Translations under genes and position numbers: made by a program | In this document: piece after piece, positions 24,012 through 36,653 of the stretch | Numbering within the stretch: position 1 is the stretch's first letter | Layout of the letters: each line of letters begins with the position of its first letter | Notes under the pieces: model-generated | What the model was told of the DNA's origin: nothing | The model's input: only the letters and a program-made list of their open reading frames with translations | Database searches by the model: none | NCBI RefSeq assembly: GCF_026210795.1 | Contig: NC_089434.1 | Coordinates: forward strand, 5,580,001 to 5,644,000 | DNA length: 64,000 nucleotides | Direction of reading: 5' to 3' | Source of the DNA: Rhizophagus irregularis | Taxonomy: Eukaryota > Glomeromycota > Glomeromycetes > Glomerales > Glomeraceae

Positions 24012-24419
24012 TACTTTAAATATAATATAAAAAATGTACAATTAATCAATAAAAATTTAGTAATTATAGTAATTTTAATTGATAATACACAATTTAATCT
24101 TACACTTATGTTTTTATATTTTCCAAACATATATCAATTCAAATTAAATAAATAAATAAACATTTATATAATAAAAAATTTTTTTATTGGCATTTTGTTG
24201 AGGTACGAATTTTTTTGCACTGGTCCATAATTTTAAAAATAATATCAGATATATAATTATTTATTTATTATAATATTTTATACTATAAATTTAATTACAG
24301 CATATATTAATAAAAAACTATACTAAAAATATATATACTAAATATTTATTTGTATTAGGAAGAAACCTAATGTATTTGAACAAAAGAATTATATTAAAAT
24401 ATATCAAAAAAAAAAATTA

Positions 24420-25050
24420 TTATTTTTCTTTTTTATCCTTAGATAAGGATTTTTTTACCCATCTATCTAATTTTTTTTTATGGATATTCCACAAATTTTT
24501 AATATCATTTTGCGCACGAAGTTTTCCAAAATCTTCCAAGATTTTAGTTTGTAAAGTTTTCCAAGGTACTTTTTTATTACTGGTTTTTAAATGTTGCTTT
24601 ACCCATTTAAAGATGAATTCCTTCTCATCATTGCTAAATGGTATGTTTTTGTTCAAACAAACTACAATAAAAAAGGTATTCAGTTTTTTATTTTTTATTT
24701 TTAACTGATGTAATTTACTTACGTCTAGGATTCAGTTTATTAGCCCAACTAAGTTTTTAAATGTAAAATTAAAATCATGATTTTTTTTTTTAAAAAAAAA
24801 AGATTATTTAATGAACTTACTAATGACTAATTTGTTTAGGAGTGTAAGGAATTCTTGTGCTTAATATTGCAAAAGGTTTTCTATTAGGTTTTCCACTATC
24901 AATCCATTCATTCATATATTTGAGAATAGTATCTTCACTCTAAAATAATGATAATAATAAGTCAAATTTAAAAGGAAATTCAAATTAAAAACCATTTGTT
25001 TAACATACTTCTTTATCAAATCTATTTAATTTTTTGGGTTGACAATCCAT
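24420..25050 (-). CDS. Myb/SANT-like DNA-binding protein
   Basis: Four exons on the minus strand (25050-25009, 24939-24821, 24748-24723, 24661-24420) join exactly in frame to 143 codons including the stop, giving 142 residues. Donors are GTATGT, GTAAGT and GTAAGT. The N-terminal half holds a short conserved-looking block (ILKYMNEWIDSGKPNRKPFA, then HYWANKLNPR). The C-terminal half is a Myb/SANT-like helical domain (FSNDEKEFIFKWVKQH, VPWKTLQTKI, NDIKNLWNIHKKKLDRWVKK) ending in a lysine-rich tail. The tryptophans are spaced as expected for this fold. The gene ends 190 bp outside the right TIR of the 15.5-kb block. In Rhizophagus such proteins form an expanded family; DNA binding is likely, the targets unknown. 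The intact frame suggests a live gene. Confidence 0.7.
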
Positions 25051-28000
25051 AATTTCTAGTAGGAAAGGTGAAGAAATTTTATTTTAAAAAATTTTTTGAA
25101 TTTAATATAGGTTAAATTCCCTAGACGGTTCATTTTCACCCTTTTTTATATCTAAAATTTGTTACCATATTAAGACTACGTATAATGATTTTTTTGTAAC
25201 AAATAACCATAAGAAGTCATATCTCTTATTTGTTAAAAAGACACCGGTTTTCTTTGTATTTCATGAAACACTCGTTAATGGAACCTATAGATTCATTAAA
25301 CTTTTTCATTATATGAATATATATATGCTAAAGAATAAATATCATACGGTCATGCGTTACATCATATTACCAGATTTAAGAAAAAAGTTTTATTAAGTAC
25401 GTGCATAAGGGAGTCGAATTTGAAATTTAATCTTTTCTCGGTAATACATGATTATTTGTTTAAATCAGAGATAAATAAGCAAGTATTTGAACTATCGATT
25501 CAAAGCACAGATCTTCAATTTTTTTGGGGTGGGAAAAAGTTCTTTCAGCAAAAATTTATTATGATGAAAGTTGCTTTCTTATGCAACTCATGTAATTTTT
25601 CTAATTTTATACAAATCATAAACGAAACGCCCAAATTTTCTTATGAAATTATTTTATTGATTGTTTAAAATAAATAAATATTTATAATGCAATATTTTCT
25701 GGCGGTTTAATTTATTTTTTCCGTTTTTTATGTTTACATTGACGTTTAATTAAATGGAATAATTCCTGTTATTGTTGGAACGAAATCCTGTTATTGTTCA
25801 CCGAATGGATCTATACTTCCGCTATCATAGTAGCTAATCCATTTTTGTTTAAGTCCCGTTTAGAGATGAAAGTGAAAGGGAAATGAAAAATTACCGAAAC
25901 TACGAATACGTACCGGAAGTTGTCGTTATATGCTTCTCGCCATTCTTTTCTTGCGCTAATTTGTGGCTTTTTTTTTATTAATTTATTTCACGACAGAGAA
26001 ACAAAAAAACTCATCCAAGGTATTGGGGTAATTATTTTATTTGCCTACTGTATCGTAATTTCCCGATTTAAATCTCATCGGTTTACTTACATGCATCGGT
26101 TTACTTACATACATCGGTTTACTTACATACATCGGTTTACTTACATACATCGTGTTACCTTACATACATCGGTTTCCTTACATGCATCGTCTCTCACGAT
26201 CACGTTATCTCAAAATTTTTCGTTTTTTTGGAATTATCTTTATTTATAGAACCTTGATTTATCATGTGCAATCTAAATTAGGGACGTTGATTTACTAACC
26301 AATTAAAATAAATGCGCGTATTTCTAACTCTCATGAGTAAGCATTTTTGAAATCATGACTAATCATGAATAGAAGATATATAAATATATCATCTATGACA
26401 CGAATCAAAATAAAATTGACAAGAGGCAGAATTTTTAATTTTTTTAAAAGAAGTGAAATAAAGATTTATAGAATTATATATGTCACTTATAATGATTAAA
26501 AATTTTTCAAAACTTTAAAAAAATTAAAAGTTTACAACTCTAATCTGTAACTATATTAAACTACTAATTAGATTTTTAAGAAAGATTAAAATAAAAAGAT
26601 TATTAGTTGTGATTGCTGTGATTAACCTCAATTTAAACCATATAAATGCAATTTTATTAGTCAAAATTTTCATTCCTAAAAGATCTTTTGTGCAAGAAGA
26701 ACTTCAAATCATTCCTTTTGACACAGAATTACCACCTTAATGGGTACTTACGAGTTAAAATAGTCTTCTGCCTCCTCATCTAATTGTTCTTCCTGACTTT
26801 GGCTAATTTATAGTATAACTTGTATAGATCCATGATCGCATTAAGAATTCTTATAATTCTTTAATGCCAATCCAAGTTATTGTTAAATCATTAAAATTTA
26901 TTATATATATGTAAGAATAATATTAGTTAAAATAGCCAAATTGTACTTTTTTTTTATTAAATATATTTAATTAAATTCACAATACTTTTACATACTATTC
27001 TATATGTAATATAATTAAATCTTAATTTTATTGGGTTTCAAAAAATTTGAAATATAGATTTTTAGTACTATAGTATTTTTTTAATAATTATCTTTATACT
27101 ACTATTTTATATTTTATATTAAATTTTTTTAGCAAGAAATTGGATTTGAAAATTTAATTAATATTTTTCTATAAATAATAGCTGATAATAAAATAATTTA
27201 TTATTTTAAATAAAACTATCATAGTAAAATTATAAAAATAAATACCTTTTTTTGCAATCATATAATTAATAAAATTGATAGAAGTACTATTTATTTTTAT
27301 AACCTTTATAATAATCTTTTTTTTATGTATCTAAAAAATATACTTTATTTTTTTAAAAAATAGTTACACTAAAAAAAAATATTTCTATAAAAATAAGTGT
27401 AAAATTACCATTTCTTTAAATAAATGCAAAAGTTTTTCTTTTGTACTTTTGTTTTAAAGCTAAAGTCTAAAGTTTATTTTCTATAAAACCGTTTATTATA
27501 AAATAAATATTATAATAAAAAATATGGTATTGGTAATGGTAATACTAATAAGAAACTTTGTATATAAATTATAATAAATGATAAATAGTCTTTTATTTTA
27601 ACTTAGAAGTATTTGTACTTATTTATATTTGTAATTTTTTTTTACTTTTGTTAATAAATGTGCAGTATATTCAAAAAAAAAATACTAATAAGAAATATAA
27701 TTTTTATATTTTTACTATTTTTGATTTTTAGAAGTACTTATAAAATATTTATAAGGTACTTATTTTTAATTTTTATAAATACTATTGCAAATCAACAAAA
27801 ATACTTATTTTCAAAGGATGCTTATTTTTACAATTTTATGATAATTAACTAGTAAATTTAGGTATTACTTTAGATTTTCAGGTTTAATATTTTAAATTAA
27901 TTAGTAATTTCCATTTTAAATTAATTAAATAAGAATTTTTAAATTTTTTCTTAATATTACTCTTAAGTAAATAATAATAATATATGACAGTTTATAAAAG

Positions 28001-28158
28001 AATATAAAAGTTAGAAAATATAATTCAACCCAGTTTAATTACTTTGATATTTACTTTTAAAATGGATAGAATTTAATTTATTACTTTTAATAAAATTTAC
28101 CAGAATTATAAGGTAAAATTTATATAAGAAAATTTTAAAAATCCTACTATATATAAAT
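25051..28158. other. AT-rich intergenic DNA
   Basis: No supported gene. At 25750-25800 the phrase ATCCTGTTATTGTT is repeated after a short spacer. From 26300 to 28150 it is low-complexity A/T DNA. The short open frames at 25420 and 27658 are compositionally biased and have no recognisable domain. Confidence 0.35.
26076..26189. repeat. minisatellite, 18-bp unit
   Basis: Six tandem copies of CATCGGTTTACTTACATA with small variants (one 19-bp copy reading CATCGTGTTACC...). As 18 is a multiple of three, the frame on the plus strand stays open across it and yields a spurious histidine/tyrosine repeat. Confidence 0.85.
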
Positions 28159-28451
28159 CACTGGTCAAAAACCAATATATCAGGTAGCAGATATGTATCA
28201 GATATGTACCCGATATGTGTAGTATTAATGCAGAAAATCGGGTACCTGATATGTAGACATATGTGTAAATATATATATCATATACATATCGGGTACCGAT
28301 ACGTATATTTATATATATAAACATGTATACGATATATATATTTACACATATCTTACACATATCGGGTACCCGATTTTCTGCATTAATACTACACATATTG
28401 GGTACATATCTGATACATATCTGCTACCCGATATATTGGTTTTTGACTAGT
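28159..28451. mobile_element. fold-back MITE whose right end is a LINE insertion site
   Basis: The left arm starts CACTGGTCAAAAACCA; the right arm, in reverse complement, starts ACTAGTCAAAAACCA. The arms match for well over 100 bp, through CGGGTACCCGAT-type blocks, to a centre near 28305, so the whole unit is a palindrome. The last 15 bp (28437-28451, TGGTTTTTGACTAGT) recur after each of two LINE copies downstream. The base after the final repeat (G at 37826) completes the terminal CACTAGTC inverted repeat, so the real right end of this MITE appears to lie at 37826. Confidence 0.82.
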
Positions 28452-28583
28452 AGTAGCAACTCTCTCCTGAATTTTTCAAAAACGAAATTTTCACTAAAAA
28501 TATTTTTTATTATTTTTAAAAAATAATACAAACTACTAATAAAATTTTATATTTTATATATTCCCAACTCGAAGCCCTCTACT

Positions 28584-30702
28584 ATGTCTGGTAACTATGC
28601 CAAGAGAGGCCGTGGAGGTCATAACCCTAACAGTAGGAAAGCTTCCCGTCAAGAACGAAAAAATAATAACTCCGATAACTCAAGCTCCGATGGTGAAAAC
28701 ACTGTCCAGCAGAAACGTAATCGTACGATTACCGAAAATTCTATGGAAGAAGACTACGTTGCCGATGACCAGACGGCTGACGTTGGAGTAGATGGATTTT
28801 CCTCTTCTCCTCAACAAAATATCTCTGGCGAAAATACTTTGACCTCCTCCCCGAAAAAATCTGCTGCGCCAACTGCGCCCAGTCACGTCCGCGTCTTCTG
28901 GAAACGTGGACGCGTCCATGCATGCACCTTTAAACAAAGACTTGCAACAACCCCCTAACGCGTCGCCCAATCTGGATACCAATGGCGCTCCAGATGACGA
29001 TCATACTTCAGATCCAGCGCGACCCTCGCCATAACCAGAGAAGATTTTCAGGCTGCGGCTGCACAGATGCTGCCCCCTGAATCTCTTAAGAAATTCCCTA
29101 CCAACAAAGCCCTTGTGAGGTGTTAATAATCTTTTTAGAAACTGCAGTCGTTTACTGGAAAAGCACGTATGACTGGTTCAGTGAAGCCAAACGCTCCGTT
29201 ATCAGCCATACAGCTGAAGACGCGATCTGCGTTGGTTCCACCCTCCTGAGACGGCTTAATCTTTCGTGCACGTGACCCTCGCCAACTCCGATCAATGAAG
29301 ATCTCCGGGCTATCCAAGTTACCGATATCCCTTTCTTCATTAAAAAAGACAACCTCATGGCTTATTTTAAGAAATTTGGTAATATCACCTCTTGCCGCCT
29401 TTTCTCCAGGCCTAATGCCAAAGTTCAGCAAGCCCGCATTGTTTATGATCACGCCGATTCTATTGCTCGTTTTACCGACCAATGGGCTGTGTACTGTTTC
29501 TCCACCTGCTCCAGTTACTCATGTGTTCAATATTCTGTGGATCAAAAGGCTGCGCGCCGTCAATACGTTGCCACCCTCACCCAACTTCCCCCAATGTTAA
29601 GGATATCAATTTGGCTCCCTTACCCTTTTCTCGTAGCCTTGGCGCTAAAGCTGTCCCAATGTGCCGCTTTCTCTAAACTCTTCTGAGCCCAAAGATGGGG
29701 GCTTTATGTCACCTTGATTCCCAAGAAACCATGGATGCTGCTATGGAACAGACTGTCAGCTTCCAAGGCAAAGTGCTTTTCTGGTCCTCCCCAGATAATT
29801 ACTAACAAACTTTGTCACAGATGTGGCAAATTAGGTTGTGCTCCAAATTTTTGCCCACTCAAACAAACCAGAGGTGAAGTCGCACTCGCGGCGCCCCGTT
29901 GCAAAACTTAAAGAACGATTTAATGTTAATCAACCTCATCGCTCCAATTCTAGCGTCGCCAATCGCACGTTCTCGCTCTCGATCTCGCTCCAAATCTAAA
30001 GATCGATCCGCTTCCAATTCTGGACGAGCCAATAACGATTTTGCCCACGACCACTTACTTAATAATGATAATAATCATAACAAACCCCCTCCCAGTACCT
30101 CTCATCGTGCCCGCCATAATAGCAAAGAACGATCGGTCTCCTTTTCTTCCTCCTCTCGTTCTAAAGCACGTCCCTTACCTCGACAAACTCCTAACTCTGC
30201 ATTATCTCCTGATGACGCTAATAACATTTTAAACCTTTTGCGAGAATTACAATGTGAAGTTGCCGAACTTTCACAAACGCATCTCCGCTCTTGAACTTGC
30301 TGACCAACGGATGACTCGTATTGAATCGCACCTTGGCCTCGATCCACTTCCTGTGCCCAATGAACCCTGAACCGGACCTCATGCAAGAAGATGCCCCTGT
30401 AACTCATGTTCCGCTTAATATTCAGTCTTCCGCTAAATCTTCACGCCCCCCAAAAGCATTTTAACGCGACCTTCGCCTACATTCACTATTATTCCTGACA
30501 CATCACTTCCTTCTTCTCACCTTTCTCCAAATGCTCCTCCTTTTACCCCTATCTCCTCCACGCAAGAAGAAATTAATGATCTCAAAAATAGTAGAGTCGT
30601 TATTGAAAGTAAATTGGACCAACTTACTGGTCATATCAAACAATTCATTAGCTCCATTGGTGGTGCTCCCCTAGAACAAGCTGATTCAGCTTCTTCTATT
30701 TA
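28584..30702 (+). pseudogene. LINE ORF1 (RRM-like and zinc-knuckle protein), frameshifted
   Basis: The ATG at 28584 opens a polar, Arg/Ser/Glu-rich N-terminus (to 28958). Beyond it the coding signal moves between frames. At about 29310-29510 an RRM-like segment is readable (IQVTDIPFFIKKDNLMAYFK, FGNITSCRLF). A second segment follows (about 29560-29800), then a zinc knuckle (CHRCGKLGCAPNFCP, near 29811-29860). After that come an Arg/Ser-rich tract (RSRSRSKSKDRSAS) and a C-terminal part with a predicted coiled coil (LRELQCEVAEL). The order of RRM-like segments, knuckle and basic tail is typical of ORF1 proteins of Rhizophagus LINEs and would bind the element RNA. Several frameshifts and stops (for example near 29125 and 29275) show this copy is dead. 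Confidence 0.72.
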
Positions 30703-30753
30703 ATTTTCTTCTTCAAATCTTATCTTCCCGACTGTTTTTATCATTGTGTTTTA

Positions 30754-33700
30754 ATGTCGAACAATAATTTTAATTATGACACCTTTGTACGAAACCCTCC
30801 CAACCCCAATAATGTTACTGAACTTTTTTCACATGAATCATTATTTTCTTCTCCTAGTAACACTTCTCCTATCCCCAATTCATTTAATATCTCCTCTTTT
30901 AATGTCAATGGCCTTAAAATGCATGGTCAGACTAAATTAGAAGAGATTTCTACCTTCTTTTCTCTAAAACATATTTCCTTTGGTGGTATTGTTGATACTC
31001 ATATCCACCCTAAACAAATGAAGTTTTTATCCAAACGACTTTCTAATTATACTGTGTTTTCTTCGAATTTGGATACTTCTAAACAAATTCTCTCTTCTGG
31101 TGGTGTTTCCCTATTTATAGAAAATTCTCTTGCATCACATGTACAAGACTTTAAATCCCATTCTTCACGACTGCTTTCTGTTGATTTATATTTCAAAGGC
31201 AATGTTAAATTGCGTATATTTGTTATTTATATCCCTCCCCCTGCTGAAAGTGTTCTGCGCACCGACACTATTGATTTGCTTATTCAACAACTTATCCTTA
31301 CTAAACAAGCTGGTTTTTATCATGCTGTTTGTGGCGATTTTAATATGCATTTAGATAAATATTATCCTATTTATTTTAATCAACCTCAAATTGCTTCAAA
31401 ACATATACACCGATTACTTTTTCATCTCCTTTCCCATGGATATGAAGATTTTACACCCATTAATCTTTCCGATTCTTTAGGTACCTTTCAACGCAATGAC
31501 CACATTACTCGTGTTGATTATGTATGGTCCTGCCCTCTTCTCAAAGGATTTGCTCTTACTGCTTGTATTTTTAATGCTCAAGACATCTGCACATCTGATC
31601 ACAACCCTGTCATCACATATTATGATATGTCTTTACTTTTTGCCTCTACCAAATTGGCTCGCGCTCGTCAACTTAAGCGCCAAACCCGTCGCATTTTCAA
31701 ATTTGATTCTGTAACTGATACTCAATGGACGGAATTTGCTGACAAAGCTGATGCCTTATGTGATGTTTCACCATCAACCTTTTCCTCCTGGCATATCAAT
31801 CAGATGTGCGAATACCTTCAATCGCGAATCCTTAAATCCGCCAACGCTACTTTACCTTCTTCTACTGTTGGCAATAATTATACTCCTAAGGTTCCTAAAG
31901 ATCTGGAAATTTTAACTCAAAATTATCGGTTTTTAAATCGCCTAATGCATTCGATACGTCTATTGCGCAAATATCCTTTAACTTATTCTGCTGCTCATGA
32001 ACATAAGTGGTCTATACATTTGCATCGACTTCAGAACATTCTTCAATTATATAAGAAAATTTTTACTTTCATTCCTACTCTGCCCTTTTCTCTTTCATCA
32101 TGTCGACAAGATAATTTCAAGTCACTTCTTGATGATTTATCCAATATTTCAAAATCCTTACGGGGATTTCATTTACTACAAGAAAAAGAATTCCAAGACT
32201 CCTCCATCCGTGCTCACTTGGACGATAGGAATAATAATTTTGAAACTGACCTTTCCTCCTTTATTGATTCAGCGCTTTCTCGCACCCGTCGCCGTATCAC
32301 TTTGGACCGTGTCTTCATCGACCATCCTTCTCAACCTCAGTTGTTGACTGCTCCTAAGGACATAGATGATGCTGTTGTTAACCATTTCCAAAACTTTGTA
32401 CCTATAAAGTCCACTCCTCCTGTATCTATCGATACACTACCCGATAGATGGTCTTCTGCCTATCAACCTATGGATGATGTGTCCTCCTCCATCTATGATT
32501 CTTTAATGAATCCCCCCTACCCTTGATGAATGGTTATCCACCGTTTCTTCCACTCCTAACGGTAAAGCCTCTGGTCCTTCCATGATTACTTATGAAATGC
32601 TCAAACATCTCGGATCTCGTACCTCGGCTTTACTTCTCATTTTGATTCAAGCATGTCTTTCCAAAGCTGATATTCCTGATTTATGGCGACAAGCAATGGT
32701 TTTTCCTATCCCCAAACCTCACGAATGGAAGTGTCAATTAAAAAATACTCGCCCTATTACCCTACTTGAAGTGATTAGGAAATCTCTTGTCAAACTTTTT
32801 TATAATCGCCTTTCTACCATTATGGCTTCACATGATGTTCTTAAAGGTGGTAACTTCGCTGGTCTTCCTGGAGGTTCTTGCCGCGACCCTATTATTACTT
32901 TAGAATCTATTATCCATGATGCTGATATCAACAAAAACCCACTTTGGATTCTTTCCCAAGATATTTCTAAAGCTTTTGATTCTGTTGATTTAACGATGTT
33001 ACGTTTCGCTTTAGAACGTATACGTCTTCCAGCCTCCGCTGTTATGTTTATTCTTTCACTTTTTATGAAACGCACTAATCGCGTTTTCACTGCTCATGGA
33101 TCTACGCCTGCCTATAGGGTTCGCATTGGTATTGACCAAGGCGAAGTTATTTCTCCTCTTTTATGGGTCATTTATATTGATCCCTTACTTACTATTCTGA
33201 AGAATGAGATGATGGACCCTTATGTTCTTTCTACACCGTCTTTAATTGATTCTTCAAGTCCTTCTCTTGATTTGAAGATTAATAATTTAGTATTTATGGA
33301 TGACTCTACTCTTATTTCCTCGTCAAAAGCTGGCATGGAATTTATGTTATCCATTACTGAAGAATTTTATCAGATCAATAACACTTCTGCCAATCATAAC
33401 AAATATGTGTTAATCACTAATTCGTTGCCTTTGACTCCGAATTCCACTTTATCCCCTATCACTTTTAATTTGGATTTATCCTTTTTAAATAGTGTTCCTT
33501 CCATTACTATTACCCCAATTTCCATGACAACTTCTTTTCGTTTTTTAGGTGTTTGGTTTAACATTAAGAGCTCCCGTGATTTTGTCAAGAAGCAACTCAA
33601 ACGCGAATGCTGCTCCTTTGCTGCGACCATCCGACCTGCAAAGCTCTCTTCCAAACAAGTTGTGTATTTACATAATGCCGTCCTTATACCGAAACTTGAT

Positions 33701-36382
33701 TATCGGATGCAAGTTACTCACTTATCTGAATCTGATTGTCACCTAATAACGAGAAGTATACGATCTGTCGTAAAGCATAAAGCAAACTTTTCTCGTTCTT
33801 TACCTAATTCCATTTTATTTTTGTCTCATGCCTTGGGCTTGATTAATTTGTTTGCTCATCAACGACAATGTCATATTACTAATTTATTTTTAATGGCTAA
33901 CTCTTCTTCTGTTTTTATTCAATCTCTTTTTATTTATAGATTGAGTTTAATTCAATATAATTTTTTGATTCCTATTTCTCCCCTTTTAATTAAAGATTGG
34001 TCTATATGGTCTTCTCTATTTTCTTTCAAAAAAGATTATATCGCATGCACTATTGCTCTCTTGTCTTCTACTCCTTTTCGGTTGCTTCACACTCAATTAT
34101 CGAAGCTTCCAAATTTATCCTTGATAGATGGATGCGTTCCTTTATTTGAATGCATGACGCCTATAGCCTTTAAAGCTTATTTTCCCATCCTGCGTAAACG
34201 ACAACTGTTTTATTTATCTCAGCTTGTTACTCCTCAAGGAACTCATTTAATTTCCTGGAAGGCTTACTATGATAATTTGGTTGGACGACGTGGCCCTCGG
34301 CCGTATCCCTTATTGGTATAAAGATATCCAACAAGCTACCACTGTTCGACTCCAATAATCGTTTGCTGGATCAGTTTATTACTCTGCATACGAATGCTTC
34401 TTCATTTTATGAATTGGAACCTTGTCTATCCTCTCCTCCCACTACAAAAAATTGGATTGTCACGTTAGACGATCTTGGTTCTCCCATCTTCGGCAAACAA
34501 CTTTTGGTCCAAACAAGTCGTGGTACTTGTTCCATTGTCCATTGGGTCTCTCCTGATTGTGAATCTTCGCCTGGAGATCTTATTCGACTTTCTCTTCGCC
34601 CCTGGCTGCGCTGCCCATATTCCCCTACCTCCTTCCAAAAAACGGAATGCTGATTTAACCCTATGTACAACTACGGTCTCTCTACGCCATTCGCTTATTT
34701 TGCCCACTACCAATGAACGAATTAGACGTACTACCTCTGAAGTGACTTCACCTTTTACCTGGGCTGATATAGAAGATGGTGTCCGTCTTTATTATAGTAG
34801 ATTGGATTTTGATTCCGATTCTTATTCTGCAGATACCGCTATAGCCCCTAATACTCCTGTCGCTATTGAATCCTCGGCTGCTGCTGTCTTTGCAAATTCC
34901 CCGCTGGTCGTTTATCGGATTCGCGTTATACCTTTTTCGCTGATGGGTCTCTTATTAATTTAGGCACTCCCGATGTCTCTATGGGCTGGTCTTGGATGCA
35001 AATAGTCCCTGATGCAGGTTTTCCTAACTCTATCGCCACTTACGCTCACGGCCTCATACGTGATAATCCCTCTTCTTCTCGTGCTGAGGCTGCTGCTATT
35101 TATGCAGTTTTAACTATTTCTCCACGTGACTCAGAAGTTACTATTTATACTGACTCGCAAACTGCCATTGATGGTCTCCGAAGTTGTTTTTCCTCTATTT
35201 ATTCAAATAGTCGTTTGTACTATAAAACTACAAATTTTGAACTTTGGGCTATTATCGAGCGAACCATCCTCTCAAAAAATTTGACTGTCCTTCCCGTCAA
35301 AGTTAAAGCTCATTCTGGCAATTACTTAAACGATTTTGCTGACTCCTTGGCCAATACTGCTCATACCGCGTCAACCAGTATTTTGATCTCTGGAATGGAC
35401 CTGGCCTCTGCCCATGATTTTGTCTTAATTTATGACAATGATGTTGTTTGTGAATTTAATCCACGACACCTCCTAAAACAATATTATCAAACGCAGTTAA
35501 TGCGCGATTTGTTAAATTTAACGCGATTTCACTTTATTACTTTATTATCAATTAATATAGATTATATTGTTGACTGGGAACTTACTTGGTTCACCTTAAA
35601 TTTTAAGCCCTCTCATGATGCATCTTTTACTCCTGAGCACGCTTCAAGACACCTAACCTTTAAATTCAAACTTTTCTTGGATGATTTGCCTACACTGGAA
35701 AAGCTTAAACGGACCCGACCAGACTTATACATGGACGAATTAACTTGCCGTTCTTGTATCGACCGCATGGAAGACCTGATGCACCTTTTTATGTGCAAAA
35801 GACGACGTCTGCCTATGCAGCAAATTCTCCAATCTTATCAAAATCATTTGATTTCCAAACTTCTGGAAGCGAGTAATTTGGTTGATACTGATCCTACTCC
35901 ATTTATAGCTAAACTTACTTCTCTTTCATGCTGGTCCTTTTCTTCTACAAATTGGTCCTCCTTCGCCCTTATCCGTGGTTGCTTACCCAAACTTTTCATC
36001 GACTTATTTGTTGATTTATCCATTCCGAGAACTTCTGCGATTAAAGTTATCGCTGCTATTCATAACAATTTTGTCCAGAAATTCAGAAGACGAATCTGGA
36101 ATCCGCGTTCTTTATGAGAAAAGTAGATGGGAAAATGCGATGAACATTACCTATAAGTTGAAAACTACTCCGAAGCCATCCAATCTGCCTTTGTCGATGT
36201 ACATACCTTACTCATCTTTACCACCTCCGACCCTACACGATTCACGTGACTCCGGAACCGATTGGTTGAAGAACTCGATGAAATATGGTTTGCCTTGGTT
36301 TAATCACTTTTCGGGTTTTATGGGTCGTCTAACGGTGCTACTTAATAACAGCTTTTGCAGGATGGAGTGTCGATTTTTATAG
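30754..36382 (+). pseudogene. LINE ORF2: APE endonuclease, reverse transcriptase, RNase H, zinc knuckle; frameshifted
   Basis: Domains in order: AP-type endonuclease (30890-31620: SSFNVNGL, DTHIHP, CGDFNMHLD, RVDYVW, TSDHNPV); reverse transcriptase (about 32580-33600: PIPKPHEWKC, SQDISKAFDSVD, GIDQGEVISPLLW, and the catalytic FMDD at about 33295); RNase H (34935-35360: ADGSL, SSRAEAAAIYAV, IYTDSQTAI, NDFADSLAN, all four acidic positions present). Near the C-terminus is a CCHC-type knuckle, CRSCIDRMEDLMHLFMC. The frame changes near 32515 (a run of six C), 34315, 34600, 34930 and 36110. Comparison with the truncated copy indicates that the protein originally ran on to about 36382 (ending RMECRFL) rather than stopping at 36117. 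The product would nick the target and copy the RNA at it. Without the shifts it would be about 1,870 residues. Confidence 0.85.
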
Positions 36383-36638
36383 TGGGCGCGCTATTCGTTA
36401 TTTTGTTAGCATAGTTGCTTCTACTTTGGTTGGAATATATCAAGGGGGAAGATCTGGGGAAATTTAGTGTAATGCGATTTTTCTTTTTTTAGATTAATTT
36501 TTTACTTTATTTTTTCTTAGGAGACTATATAGCTTTGTTTTTAGTTAGTTTTATTTTTATATCTTTCTTTTTATTTTTGTAAATTGTTAAAGTTCGAATA
36601 AATTTAATAAAGATAAAGGCTACTATGCCACGTTTGCC

Positions 36639-36653
36639 TGGTTTTTGACTAGT
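36639..36653 (+). repeat. middle copy of the 15-bp LINE target sequence
   Basis: TGGTTTTTGACTAGT, identical to 28437-28451 and 37811-37825. It separates the long LINE from the truncated LINE, so it served as right flank of one and left flank of the other. Confidence 0.88.

Larger units (their letters stand above)
8698..24227. mobile_element. candidate 15.5-kb TIR-bounded block (large DNA transposon or chance pair of TIRs)
   Basis: The left end reads TGGGCCAGTGCAAAAA, then GATTCGTACCTCA. The right end, in reverse complement, reads TGGACCAGTGCAAAAA, then AATTCGTACCTCA, matching 27 of 29 positions. TA lies immediately outside each end (8696-8697 and 24228-24229), the usual target for Tc1/mariner-type insertion. 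No other copy of this TIR is visible in the block, so a small element at either end is not apparent. Inside are GATATC-rich tandem arrays near both ends, a decayed transposon-type gene, two or three other genes and nested insertions. Whether the two ends ever moved together cannot be decided from sequence alone. Two degraded, unrelated copies in opposite orientation would look the same. Confidence 0.45.
28452..36638 (+). mobile_element. near full-length LINE (non-LTR retrotransposon)
   Basis: It carries an ORF1 with RNA-binding features and an ORF2 with endonuclease, reverse transcriptase, RNase H and a terminal zinc knuckle, followed by a 3' UTR (36383-36638) ending in AATAAATTTAATAAAGATAA, a short GC-richer segment, and no poly(A). 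The same 15 bp TGGTTTTTGACTAGT flanks it at 28437-28451 and 36639-36653, as a target duplication would. Several frameshifts make it inactive as written. Confidence 0.88.

Noticed and set aside
28106-28526. Ile/Tyr-rich frames on both strands
   Set aside because: They are translations of the two arms of the fold-back MITE.
36117-36119. Natural end of LINE ORF2
   Set aside because: The truncated copy keeps the frame open past this point, and the extra T at about 36110 in the long copy creates the early stop. The original end is near 36382.
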